Assembly: GCA_024643785.1 (NCBI GenBank)
Contig: JAHEMI010000006.1
Span: forward strand, 11,771 to 52,817
Direction of reading: 5' to 3'
DNA from: Burkholderiaceae bacterium
GTDB lineage: Bacteria; Pseudomonadota; Gammaproteobacteria; Burkholderiales; Burkholderiaceae_E
DNA length: 41,047 bases
Shown here: piece by piece, positions 17,499-26,759 of the stretch
How the letters are laid out: each line of letters opens with the position of its first letter
Numbering within the stretch: the first letter of the stretch is position 1
The notes under the pieces: model-generated
What the model was told of the DNA's origin: nothing
Database searches by the model: none
Seen by the model: only the letters and a program-made list of their open reading frames with translations
Position numbers and translations under genes: made by a program

Positions 17499-18479
17499 TT
17501 ACTTCGCGATCAACCGGTCGGGAACCTGAAGGCCGCGCTCACGGAAGTAACGCACCGCGCCCGGATGCAACGGCGAAGCGGCGTATTTGATCGTCATCTC
17601 CGCAATGTCGACGCCGGCAACATCGGCGAAGGCTGCGGCCTGGGTTGCCTTGTCCTCGCACACCGCCTTGACGATCTCGTAGGCGGTCTGCTCGCTCATC
17701 GCGGATGACGCCGCAGCACCGACACCGAACCCCCAGGTCGTGTAGGCCGGTATACCGGAATCAGCTGGGACGTCAACGATCGAAAGTTCGGGCATCGCCG
17801 CCATGATCTTCGATTTTTGAGCAGCATCGATCCCGAGCACGGCGATCGGCGTGAACGTCCCGATCTCCCTGGTCGACGCATCGAGCTTGAGGCCGGCGCC
17901 GGACTTCACGTAACCAACCGCGCGGTTGTCCTTTACCGCAGCGACGATCTCTCCGGTAGATCCGCGCAGCACATCGACCTTGAGGCCAAGAAGCCCGAAA
18001 ACTGCGTCGGTCGTCTTCTCGGTTGCGGATCCCTTCAGCCCAGTGTTGAACTTCTTGCCGGCGAGTGCGGCGATTGACTTCACCCCGGAGTCCTTGCGCA
18101 CGACCGTGTTCTGCGGGGCGATCGAATAGATCCACAACAGCCGGCTGGCAACTGGCTTGCCGGCAAAATCGCCCGTTCCGGCATTGGCATGGTGCATGAC
18201 GTTGGTGGTGACGAGCCCGAAATCGACCTGGCTGCGCTCGAGCCTGCGCAGGTTGTCCATCGTGGCGCCGGTCTCGACCACAGCGGTGTCGACCGCCGTG
18301 ACATTCTTGTTGATCAGCTGCGACACAGCTACGAAATAGCCGTAGTGGCTCGACGAAGATGACGTCGTGCCAATCAGGAGCTTCTTGGCCTGGGCATGGG
18401 CTGCCCCAGCCGAGAACGCCAACCCCACCGCGCACACCACCAAGGCGAGACGCCCTGCAAACCGGAATCCATTCTTCAT
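17499..18479 (-). CDS. TAXI-family TRAP transporter solute-binding protein
   Basis: This is a periplasmic receptor of about 326 residues. It begins with a signal peptide (positively charged MKNGFRFAGR, hydrophobic core, cleavage likely after AHA in AGAAHAQA). The mature protein starts with the TAXI hallmark LLIGTTSSSSSHYGYFVAVSQL and continues with GATMDNLRRLERSQVDFGLV, both typical of the family. Two adjacent ATGs exist (18482 and 18479). The ribosome site AAGGAG is better spaced for the second, which I chose. It is followed 10 bp later by the fused permease gene. The receptor lies downstream of the AtuA genes in the same operon, so the ligand is probably the substrate of the AtuA proteins or a precursor. 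Confidence 0.93.
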   Translation of the reverse strand: MKNGFRFAGRLALVVCAVGLAFSAGAAHAQAKKLLIGTTSSSSSHYGYFVAVSQLINKNVTAVDTAVVETGATMDNLRRLERSQVDFGLVTTNVMHHANAGTGDFAGKPVASRLLWIYSIAPQNTVVRKDSGVKSIAALAGKKFNTGLKGSATEKTTDAVFGLLGLKVDVLRGSTGEIVAAVKDNRAVGYVKSGAGLKLDASTREIGTFTPIAVLGIDAAQKSKIMAAMPELSIVDVPADSGIPAYTTWGFGVGAAASSAMSEQTAYEIVKAVCEDKATQAAAFADVAGVDIAEMTIKYAASPLHPGAVRYFRERGLQVPDRLIAK

Positions 18480-18497
18480 CATTGTCTCCTTAGATTG

Positions 18498-18854
18498 TTA
18501 CCAAGACCCCGCCACGCAGCGACGCGGCACCATCACCGGCATCGAGAGCAACAGGTAGGACAAACCCTTCCCATGACGATCGAGGGTCAGGCTGTTGTTC
18601 ACGCCGCCGGCCAGAACATCGTCAATGACAAAGTTGCAGGCGGCAAGTTTGGGCAGCAGGTAGCGCCGCACCGCGCTCGGGCGGCGATGGGCGTAACACG
18701 ATAGAACGAAGTCCTCGGTCACCTGCGCCACCAGGTGGGGGTAGGCCTCGTCCCGGTAGCAGATCAGAGAAACGTTGATGCGATTGCCCTTGTCACCGGT
18801 GCGGGCGTGGGCAACGCGGTGGAGCGGGACTTGAACGATCTCGCCGGGATTCAT
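18498..18854 (-). CDS. AtuA C-terminal-domain-like small protein
   Basis: The 118-residue protein carries the sequence HRVAHARTGDKGNRINVSLI near residue 12 and later LPKLAACNFVIDDVLAGGV. These match the C-terminal domain that in full-length AtuA proteins follows the large N-terminal domain. Its ATG overlaps the stop of the AtuA-like gene by 4 bp (ATGA), indicating translational coupling and a two-subunit form of a protein that is one chain elsewhere. The biochemical role is not established. AtuA was named from acyclic terpene (citronellol) utilisation in pseudomonads, but no terpene genes are visible here. Confidence 0.85.
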   Translation of the reverse strand: MNPGEIVQVPLHRVAHARTGDKGNRINVSLICYRDEAYPHLVAQVTEDFVLSCYAHRRPSAVRRYLLPKLAACNFVIDDVLAGGVNNSLTLDRHGKGLSYLLLSMPVMVPRRCVAGSW

Positions 18855-20227
18855 GCTCGTCCCTCAATGATGGCGACCTGCGATTCAAACCTGCCGCGAT
18901 CCACGAAGACCGAGGTTGAGTTCATCGCGGGCGTAATCGTCGCCCGCACTCCGCCGCCGCCGGCCGGGCCATTTGTGTAGAGGCCCTCGACCTCCCGTAT
19001 CGCCCGCTCAACCAGGCGACGATCCTGGCTTCCGGCGGCCAGGCGCACGCGCACCTCCGGTGGCTCGGGCGCCGCGACCTGATCAAGCCACTCGCCGCGT
19101 TCGTCATTGAAGACGCTGGCAACGCCAATCAGATCAAAGTGACTGTCGACATTCAGTCCCAATGCGGCCAGGCGTTCCTTCAGGACCGCTATCGCAAGCA
19201 AGCCGCGGGCCTTGCAGTTGGGTCCGGCGTAGGAAATTTCGCTCTCGCCGATCCAGCCGCCGTCGAAGCACACCGTCCCCTTCAGGGTCGTCGGTCGCGA
19301 CGTGCCCCGGGCGCCACGAACCAAGACTCGATCGACGCCGATCTGGCTTACTGAGACTTCCGTTAGATCGAGCGTCACGTCCGGGGTGAGGTAGGACCCC
19401 GGATCGTGAATCTCGTAGAGCAGCTGTTCCTTTACGGTGGCCACCGAGACCGTACCACCCGTACCAGCCGGCTTGGAAATGATGATTTCGCCAGCCGCGT
19501 TGACCTCGGCAATCGGATAGCCGACGCGCGCCAGCTCCGGGACATCCTTGAATCCCGGATCGGCAAAGTAGCCGCCGGTTACCTGGGTGCCGCATTCCAG
19601 AAGATGACCCGCCAATACCCCTGCTGCGACCAGATCCCAGTCGTCGGGGCGCCACCCGAAGTGGTGCAACAGCGGTCCAAGTGCCAGCGACGAATCGGCT
19701 ACCCGCCCGGTAACGATCACGTCCGCCCCCTGGGCCAGCGCGGCGACGATGCCGTCGGCGCCCAGATAGACGTTGACTGCGACAAGTGCCTGCGGCTCGA
19801 TTGCCGTCGGCGGATCGAAAGGCATGCCCAGGAGTTCAGCCGCTGGCATCTGCGCCAGTAGATCATCACCTGTAACGGCAGCCACCTTGATCGGCCCGCA
19901 GCCCAGCGCCCTGGCAATCTCCAGCACCCGCTGCGCGGCCCCGACTGGATTGGCCGCGCCGAAATTGCCAATGATCGGGATATGGTGCTCGAGGCATGGG
20001 CGCAATATCGGCGCGAGCAGTTCGTCGAGTTCGACAAAGTACCCGTTGTCGGGATTCTGGCGTCTGCGCAACTGTGCCAACGCCAGGGTGCGCTCGCCGA
20101 GGGTCTCGAACACCAGACAGGCCGGTCCGCCGCCCTTTACCAGTTCCTCGACCACCGGTAAGGCCGCGTCCAGACGGTCGCCGGTAAAACCCGAGGCGCA
20201 CCCGATGCGTAGCGGCTTAACTCCCAC
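18851..20227 (-). CDS. AtuA family protein (DUF1446), large subunit
   Basis: The 458-residue protein matches the N-terminal domain of the AtuA family: IGCASGFTGDRLDAALPVVEEL at the start, then LEHHIPIIGNFGAANP, GADVIVTGRVADSSLALGPL, GGYFADPG and KPAGTGGTVSVATVKEQLLYEI. The domain's reaction is unknown. It is the first gene of a minus-strand operon with the small AtuA C-terminal-domain protein, the TAXI receptor and the TRAP permease. The start is GTG 20227; no strong ribosome site is visible. The divergent LysR gene and a long inverted repeat between the two genes suggest inducible expression. A role in catabolism of an imported organic acid is inference from context. Confidence 0.87.
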   Translation of the reverse strand: MGVKPLRIGCASGFTGDRLDAALPVVEELVKGGGPACLVFETLGERTLALAQLRRRQNPDNGYFVELDELLAPILRPCLEHHIPIIGNFGAANPVGAAQRVLEIARALGCGPIKVAAVTGDDLLAQMPAAELLGMPFDPPTAIEPQALVAVNVYLGADGIVAALAQGADVIVTGRVADSSLALGPLLHHFGWRPDDWDLVAAGVLAGHLLECGTQVTGGYFADPGFKDVPELARVGYPIAEVNAAGEIIISKPAGTGGTVSVATVKEQLLYEIHDPGSYLTPDVTLDLTEVSVSQIGVDRVLVRGARGTSRPTTLKGTVCFDGGWIGESEISYAGPNCKARGLLAIAVLKERLAALGLNVDSHFDLIGVASVFNDERGEWLDQVAAPEPPEVRVRLAAGSQDRRLVERAIREVEGLYTNGPAGGGGVRATITPAMNSTSVFVDRGRFESQVAIIEGRA

Positions 20228-20267
20228 GATAGTCGCGCCCCCGGCTGAATTGACTCATTGGAAGCAT

Positions 20268-20303
20268 TCAAGCAAAGTTCCGCATATTAGACAATTTGCT
20301 TGA
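20268..20303. promoter_or_regulatory. Putative LysR-type operator: 9-bp inverted repeat
   Basis: TCAAGCAAA at 20268-20276 is exactly mirrored by TTTGCTTGA at 20295-20303, with an 18-bp AT-richer spacer. It lies between the divergent AtuA operon and the LysR gene, where LysR regulators normally bind. The right arm covers the TTG at 20296, which argues that the regulator starts further downstream. Confidence 0.65.
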
Positions 20304-21240
20304 TCGGAACCATTTATTGGCTAATCGTATTAATTGGGAGGTACGACAGTTCCAGGCGCTGGTCGCCATCGCCGAGGAAGGGAGTTTCTCGGCCGCGGCG
20401 AAGCGCGTATTCATGTCGCAGCCGGCGCTGAGCCTGCTGATCAAGCAGATGGAGCAGCGGTTGGAGCTGAAACTGTTTCATCGCACCACCCGCAAGGTCG
20501 AAACAACTCCGGCGGGCCAGGAATTGCTGGTTACCGCGCGCCGCGTCATTGCCGAAGTAGAAGAGGCGCTGGCCCAACTGCGCGATTACGCGGATTGCCG
20601 CCACGGTCGCGTCGCGGTCGCAGCCTTGCCGTCACTGGCCTCGACGTTCCTGGCCGAAGCGGTCTCGGGCTTCAGGAAACAGTTTCCGGGAGTGCGGGTG
20701 GCAGTCATTGACGGGGTCGCCAGTACAGTAGTTGAGTCGCTCAACGCCGGCGAAGTCGACATGGCGCTCGGCCTGGAGATGCAGCCCGGGAATGAGCTCA
20801 GCGTGAGCCATCTGCTGACCGATGAGCTGGTGGCGATCGCCCACCCCAGCCAGTTCCCGATCAACCAGACCTCGCTGACCTGGACCGAGCTGGCGCGGCA
20901 CCCCATCGTGGCCATGGCCCGTGGCACCAGTATTCGCCGCCTCGCCGATCAGGCCTTCGGCCGTGTCGGAATTGATCCCGAGCCGGCCTATGAAGTGTCG
21001 TTCATGACCACCGCGATCGCGCTGGTCGAAAATGGTGAGGGCGTTACGGTACTTCCCTCGAGCGCACTTCCAGCCCTCCTGCCACCGCACCTGATCCGAC
21101 TGGCGCTGGAATCACCTAGAGTTGAACGTCAGATTTGCATCCTGGAGCGGCGCGGGCGTCATCGCTCACCAGCCGCGGAGAACATGATTGAACATCTGAA
21201 GCGGGTTGCGGCAAATTGGAGCCCGACGAATCGCCTCTGA
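20296..21240 (+). CDS. LysR-family transcriptional regulator
   Basis: The product is a LysR regulator of about 300-314 residues. The N-terminal winged helix-turn-helix reads EVRQFQALVAIAEEGSFSAA followed by MSQPALSLLIKQMEQRLELKLF. The C-terminal substrate-binding (co-inducer) domain starts around GRVAVAALPSLAST. The frame opens at TTG 20296, but that codon lies in a probable operator. A typical LysR start would fall close to WEVRQF, so TTG 20317 or even ATT 20329 are candidates; none has a clear ribosome site. It diverges from the AtuA/TRAP operon and is its probable regulator, with an inducer likely to be the transported compound or a metabolite. Confidence 0.9.
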   Translation: MLDRNHLLANRINWEVRQFQALVAIAEEGSFSAAAKRVFMSQPALSLLIKQMEQRLELKLFHRTTRKVETTPAGQELLVTARRVIAEVEEALAQLRDYADCRHGRVAVAALPSLASTFLAEAVSGFRKQFPGVRVAVIDGVASTVVESLNAGEVDMALGLEMQPGNELSVSHLLTDELVAIAHPSQFPINQTSLTWTELARHPIVAMARGTSIRRLADQAFGRVGIDPEPAYEVSFMTTAIALVENGEGVTVLPSSALPALLPPHLIRLALESPRVERQICILERRGRHRSPAAENMIEHLKRVAANWSPTNRL

Positions 21241-21294
21241 TGCCCCCCTGCCATGCGGTGGTGGCCTGCTCCCGGCCCTGTGCCAGAATTGCGG

Positions 21295-22236
21295 ATGCTC
21301 GCAATCCTCAACGTCACCATCCCGTTCTTCGCGCTGGTCGCCTGCGGCTACGTCGCGGCGCGCGCGCGGCGCGTTCCGGGCAGTGCCGTGGGGGCGCTCA
21401 ACACCTTCGTACTGTATTTCTCTCTGCCGGCGATGCTGTTCCGCTTCGCCGCCGGGGCGCCGATCAGCGCGATCGCCAACCCGCCGGTAATCGCCGCCTA
21501 CGGCCTGACCGGGATGCTGGTGCTGGCGCTCACCGCGTTCGGGCTGCGCTGGGGCAACCGCGACAACTGGGCTGACGCCGCCTTTGGCGCGATGGCGGCG
21601 GCCTGGTCGAACTGGGGCTACATGGGCTTTGCGCTGCTGCCGGCGTTGCTCGGACAGCGCGCGATCGCGCCGCTGATGGCCGCGGGCATCACCGACTTCG
21701 TGCTGGTCGTATCGGCGGCATTGGCGCTGGCGGCGCGCGCCGACCGCGACCACGGGTCGGTCTTCGGCGCGCTCGGCAATGCGCTGGGCGGGGTGGCACG
21801 CAACCCGCTGATCTGGGCGATCGGCGCCGGGATGGTGGCCTCGGCATTGGAACTGCGGCTACCGGTGGCGCTTGATGAGTTCCTGCGGCTGCTGGGCACC
21901 GCTGCCGGTCCGGTGGCGCTGTTCGCAATCGGCGTCTCGCTCTACCGTCCGCACAATGCTCCGATCGGCGGCGAGACCGTAATCATGGTGATCACGAAAC
22001 TGCTGATCCATCCCCTGCTGTGCGCGGCAATCGCGATCCACCTCTTCGGGGTCGGACGCCTGGAAGCACAGGTTCTGATCCTGATGGCCACGCTGCCGGC
22101 GGCCGGCACGGTGTTCCTGTTCGCCGAGCGCCAGGGTGCGAACCACGAGCGCATCTCGGCGGTGATCCTGCTCTCGACGGTGATCGCGTTCTTCAGCTTC
22201 ACCGCCTTCGCGGCGCTGGTGGCTGGAACCCGCTGA
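21295..22236 (+). CDS. AEC (auxin efflux carrier) family transporter
   Basis: The 313-residue membrane protein has about ten transmembrane segments. It begins with LNVTIPFFALVACGYVAARA and LNTFVLYFSLPAMLFRF, the usual N-terminal pattern of the AEC family, and has the second-half repeat NPLIWAIGAGM and GPVALFAIGVSL. Bacterial members move malate, malonate or other organic anions and small molecules. The substrate cannot be inferred here. ATG 21295 (MLAILNVT) is preferred over an in-frame codon at 21253 because it places the first helix at the N-terminus. The gene is convergent with the serine hydrolase gene 47 bp away. Confidence 0.88.
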   Translation: MLAILNVTIPFFALVACGYVAARARRVPGSAVGALNTFVLYFSLPAMLFRFAAGAPISAIANPPVIAAYGLTGMLVLALTAFGLRWGNRDNWADAAFGAMAAAWSNWGYMGFALLPALLGQRAIAPLMAAGITDFVLVVSAALALAARADRDHGSVFGALGNALGGVARNPLIWAIGAGMVASALELRLPVALDEFLRLLGTAAGPVALFAIGVSLYRPHNAPIGGETVIMVITKLLIHPLLCAAIAIHLFGVGRLEAQVLILMATLPAAGTVFLFAERQGANHERISAVILLSTVIAFFSFTAFAALVAGTR

Positions 22237-22283
22237 CGCGCAGGCTCCAGCGCGGCCAACAGCGCGCGACCGGCCTTGCGGCC

Positions 22284-23432
22284 TCAGAGCGACGCGTACA
22301 CCGCGCGCTCGAACTCTCCGTAAACCTGCGTGAACGGCGCTTCCACGAACGGCAACGTCTGGGTCATGATGGTGGCGGCGACATTCCTGGCAGGGTCGAA
22401 CCAGTAGTGGGTGTTGAGCAACCCGGCCCAGCCCTGAGAGCCCGCCGAACGCATCCCCGGCACGTCCTCCTCGGTGCGCAGGAACCCGAAGCTGTGGGTC
22501 TTGGGAGTGCCCGGGAACAGCTCACAGTCCGCGGTGATCGTGGGGGCCACGGTAACCAGTTTGCGCACCCGCAGGTCGCCGATCTGATTGGCCAGCATGG
22601 TGTCCACGGCTGCTTCACTGAGCAAACGCTGGCCGGAAAGGGTGCCGCGGTTGAGGAACATGCGCATGAAGCGCAGGTAATCGCCCGCCGTCGAATAGAG
22701 TGCGTGCCCCATGCCGTAGAACTCGGGGTGCGGCGGCGGGGCGATGTCGAACGGCGCGAGCTTGCCGTCGGCGCCGCGCGCGGCAACCGCGGTCAGGCGC
22801 TCTGCCATGGCTCCTTCACATTCGAACGCCGTACTGGCCATGTCGAGCGGCACGAAGATTTCATCGTGACAGAACTGGTCGATGCGGCGACCCGAAACGG
22901 CCTCGACCACCTGTCCCAGCCAGTCGATTCCGATGCCGTAGTCCCAGCGTGCGCCAGGGTCGAACATCATCGGGTAGAACAACGATGACTTGAGCCCGGT
23001 GAGAATTCCGGGCGCGCCGGTTGCCGCCAGCCAATGCGTCACATCGGGGTTCCAGAGGTCATAGGTGAAGCCCGAGGTATGCGTCGCCAGCTGGCGAATG
23101 GTCGCCTGCGACTTGGGCGCGCGCAGGCGCGGGACATCGCCGTCGAACCCTTCGAGTACGCGCACTTTGGAGAACTCCGGGATGATGCTTGCGACGGTGG
23201 CGTTGAGCTCGAGCTGACCACGGTCGATCAGCATCATCGCCGCGGTGGCACCAACTGCCTTGGTCATCGAGTAGATCCGGAATACCTTGTCGAGCGTCAT
23301 CTGACGGCCTGGTGCTGCGTCGCCGGCGACGCCGCTCCAGGTGACCCCGGTCGCATTGCCCACCATCGCCACCAGCCCGGGAACGGCCCCCGTCGCCACG
23401 CCTCTCGCCAGAACGTCGTCCAATGCGCCCAT
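22284..23432 (-). CDS. Serine beta-lactamase-like hydrolase/esterase (class C/EstB type)
   Basis: The 382-residue protein has the nucleophile motif SxxK as S55-M-T-K58 in FRIYSMTKAVGATAAM, followed by LATHTSGFTYD, typical of esterases and peptidases of the class C beta-lactamase fold. The second motif is probably DYGIGIDWLGQVVEAVSG, where the tyrosine acts as base. A C-terminal block, HSFGFL/GWAGLLNTHYWFDP, stands in the place of the KTG box. No signal peptide is visible, so it is probably cytoplasmic and more likely an esterase than an antibiotic resistance enzyme. A strong ribosome site (GGGAGGGAG) precedes the ATG. The physiological substrate is unknown. Confidence 0.88.
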   Translation of the reverse strand: MGALDDVLARGVATGAVPGLVAMVGNATGVTWSGVAGDAAPGRQMTLDKVFRIYSMTKAVGATAAMMLIDRGQLELNATVASIIPEFSKVRVLEGFDGDVPRLRAPKSQATIRQLATHTSGFTYDLWNPDVTHWLAATGAPGILTGLKSSLFYPMMFDPGARWDYGIGIDWLGQVVEAVSGRRIDQFCHDEIFVPLDMASTAFECEGAMAERLTAVAARGADGKLAPFDIAPPPHPEFYGMGHALYSTAGDYLRFMRMFLNRGTLSGQRLLSEAAVDTMLANQIGDLRVRKLVTVAPTITADCELFPGTPKTHSFGFLRTEEDVPGMRSAGSQGWAGLLNTHYWFDPARNVAATIMTQTLPFVEAPFTQVYGEFERAVYASL

Positions 23433-23619
23433 GCCAGCTCCCTCCCTTGTCGGCTGATTGACTTAAATTGCATCAAGGATGATCCATCAGATTACACCAG
23501 CGCACCACTGCCGTGGTCCGCGCCGATCGGCGCGGCACAACAGGGCGGGACGCCGATCCGATAGAGATCCGTCCTGCCCGCGCCATGAGGCCGGACCCAA
23601 GCTTGACTTAACCTACTAA

Positions 23620-23639
23620 TTAAACGGTCAACTGTTCAA
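23620..23639. promoter_or_regulatory. Putative TetR operator overlapping the promoter region of the liuB operon
   Basis: TTAAACGGTC and the reverse complement of AACTGTTCAA match at 7 of 10 positions, giving the imperfect palindrome TTrAACrGTyrACyGTTyAA. It lies 51 bp before the TetR start. A good -10 box (TATACT, 23650-23655) follows directly, so a bound repressor would cover the region just upstream of it. Confidence 0.6.
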
Positions 23640-23649
23640 TTAATTGGGA

Positions 23650-23655
23650 TATACT
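23650..23655 (+). promoter_or_regulatory. Candidate -10 box (TATACT) for tetR-liuBCDE
   Basis: TATACT in the AT-rich stretch before the TetR gene is close to the sigma-70 -10 consensus. No good -35 hexamer lies 16-18 bp upstream; that space is taken by the putative TetR operator. A transcript from here would have a leader of about 30 nt. Confidence 0.45.
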
Positions 23656-23689
23656 ACGCATCCCGGGACTCCCGATCGACGACGCGCCG

Positions 23690-24283
23690 ATGGCTCGCAC
23701 CACTGGATCAGAAGGAAGCCGCACCGAGGAAGCGATCCGCACTGCCGCGGTCGAGCTGATCGCTGCCCATGGCTTCGAGGCGATGACCATGCGCCAGCTC
23801 GCCGACCGCGTCGGGGTGCAGCCCGGTTCGCTCTACCGCTATTTCCCCAGCAAGGGACAGCTGCTGGTCGAGCTGCTGGTCGAGCATCTCGAATTCCTCG
23901 TCTCGCGCTGGGACTCGGAGCAACCGGAAGATGCCGATCCGCGCGTGCGGCTGCGCGCGTTCGTCGATTTCCACGTCCGCTCGCACACCCTGCGCCGGCG
24001 CGAGGCATTCGTCGCCAACATGGAGTTGCGCAGCCTCGCCCCCGGCGACTACCGCCGGGTGGTCGCCTTGCGGCGCAACTACGAGAACCTGCTGACCGCG
24101 ATCCTCAGCGACGGCATCGCGGCGGGCTGCTTCCGGCTGCCCGACGCGCGGGTGGCAACCTTCGCGGTGCTGGCCATGCTTACCGGCGTCGGTTCCTGGT
24201 ATCGCGATGCCGGCCGGCTGGGCAAGCGCGAACTTATCGAGATCTATACCCAGATGGTGATGCAGTGCGTTGGCGCCCAATGA
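23690..24283 (+). CDS. TetR-family transcriptional regulator, first gene of the liuBCDE operon
   Basis: The 197-residue protein has a typical TetR N-terminus: [22 protein letters not shown], then the helix-turn-helix [25 protein letters not shown]. The C-terminal ligand domain is not recognisable by eye. It lies 22 bp upstream of liuB on the same strand and is probably autoregulated through the palindrome at 23620-23639. A TetR regulator (LiuQ) has been described for leucine degradation genes in some betaproteobacteria. This gene is in the right place to be that protein, but I cannot confirm orthology from sequence alone. The ligand is probably an acyl-CoA of the pathway. Confidence 0.9.
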   Translation: MARTTGSEGSRTEEAIRTAAVELIAAHGFEAMTMRQLADRVGVQPGSLYRYFPSKGQLLVELLVEHLEFLVSRWDSEQPEDADPRVRLRAFVDFHVRSHTLRRREAFVANMELRSLAPGDYRRVVALRRNYENLLTAILSDGIAAGCFRLPDARVATFAVLAMLTGVGSWYRDAGRLGKRELIEIYTQMVMQCVGAQ

Positions 24284-24305
24284 GCGCAGTTTGAAGGAGA
24301 GTGGC

Positions 24306-25913
<1,608 letters not shown>

Positions 25914-25924
25914 GGAGCAAGGCA

Positions 25925-26722
25925 ATGGCTTACCAGACCCTGGAAATCGAAATCCGCGCCGGCGCCGGGTTCCTGTGGCTCAACCGCCCGGACCTGCGCA
26001 ACGCGATGAACGACGTCATGATCGGCGAACTCGCAACCGCGATCGCCGCGCTCAACGCCGAGCCGGCGGCACGGGTCATCGTACTCGGCGGCCGCGGCAA
26101 GGCATTCTGCGCCGGCGCCGACCTCAACTGGATGCGCGCGGCGCGCGATTTCAGCCCCGCCGAGGCGCAGGCCGACTCGGCGCGGCTGGCCGCGGTATTG
26201 CGCGGACTCTATGACAGTCCCAAGCCGACGCTGGCCCGGGTCCAGGGCGCGGCGTTCGCCGGTGGCATGGGACTGGTGGCGGCGTGCGACCTGGTGATCG
26301 CCAGCGCCGAGGCGAAATTCTGCCTCTCCGAAGTCCGGCTGGGACTGATCCCGGCAATGATCAGCCCCTACCTGTTGCGCGCGATCGGCGAGCGCCAGGC
26401 GCGGCGCTACATGCTGAGCGCCGAGGTTTTCGACGCCGCCCAGGCCCGCCACATCGGGCTGGTCCACGAGATGGTCGCCGCCGACACGCTCGACGCCACC
26501 GTTGCCGCCATGGTGACGGCGCTGGCAGCCGGCGCCCCCGGCGCGCTGGGCGAGACCAAGCGCCTGATCCGCGACGTGGTCGGACGCCCGATCGGCGACG
26601 AGGTGGTCGCCGACACCGCCGCCCGGATCGCGACGGCGCGGGCCTCGGTCGAGGGCCAGGAAGGGATGGCGTCGTTCTTCGAGAAGCGCCATCCGGCATG
26701 GTCGCCGGCAGCACCCCGGTGA
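25925..26722 (+). CDS. liuC: Methylglutaconyl-CoA hydratase (enoyl-CoA hydratase family)
   Basis: The 265-residue crotonase-fold enzyme hydrates 3-methylglutaconyl-CoA to HMG-CoA. Crotonase signatures are GRGKAFCAGADLNWM for the first oxyanion strand and GAAFAGGMGLVAACDLVIA for the second, followed by the catalytic-glutamate block KFCLSEVRLGLIPAMISPYLLRAIGERQARRY. The last block is typical of LiuC. ATG 25925 follows GAGGAGCAAG and lies 11 bp after liuB. The same frame stays open far upstream but that part is a shadow of liuB. Its place between liuB and liuD supports the pathway assignment. Confidence 0.94.
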   Translation: MAYQTLEIEIRAGAGFLWLNRPDLRNAMNDVMIGELATAIAALNAEPAARVIVLGGRGKAFCAGADLNWMRAARDFSPAEAQADSARLAAVLRGLYDSPKPTLARVQGAAFAGGMGLVAACDLVIASAEAKFCLSEVRLGLIPAMISPYLLRAIGERQARRYMLSAEVFDAAQARHIGLVHEMVAADTLDATVAAMVTALAAGAPGALGETKRLIRDVVGRPIGDEVVADTAARIATARASVEGQEGMASFFEKRHPAWSPAAPR

Positions 26723-26759
26723 GCTCGGTGGCCATGATCGCCTCGCGGGTGCCGGCGGC

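Noticed and set aside
22284-23432. Antibiotic-resistance beta-lactamase
   Set aside because: No signal peptide and no typical KTG box; the motifs fit the esterase branch of the fold.
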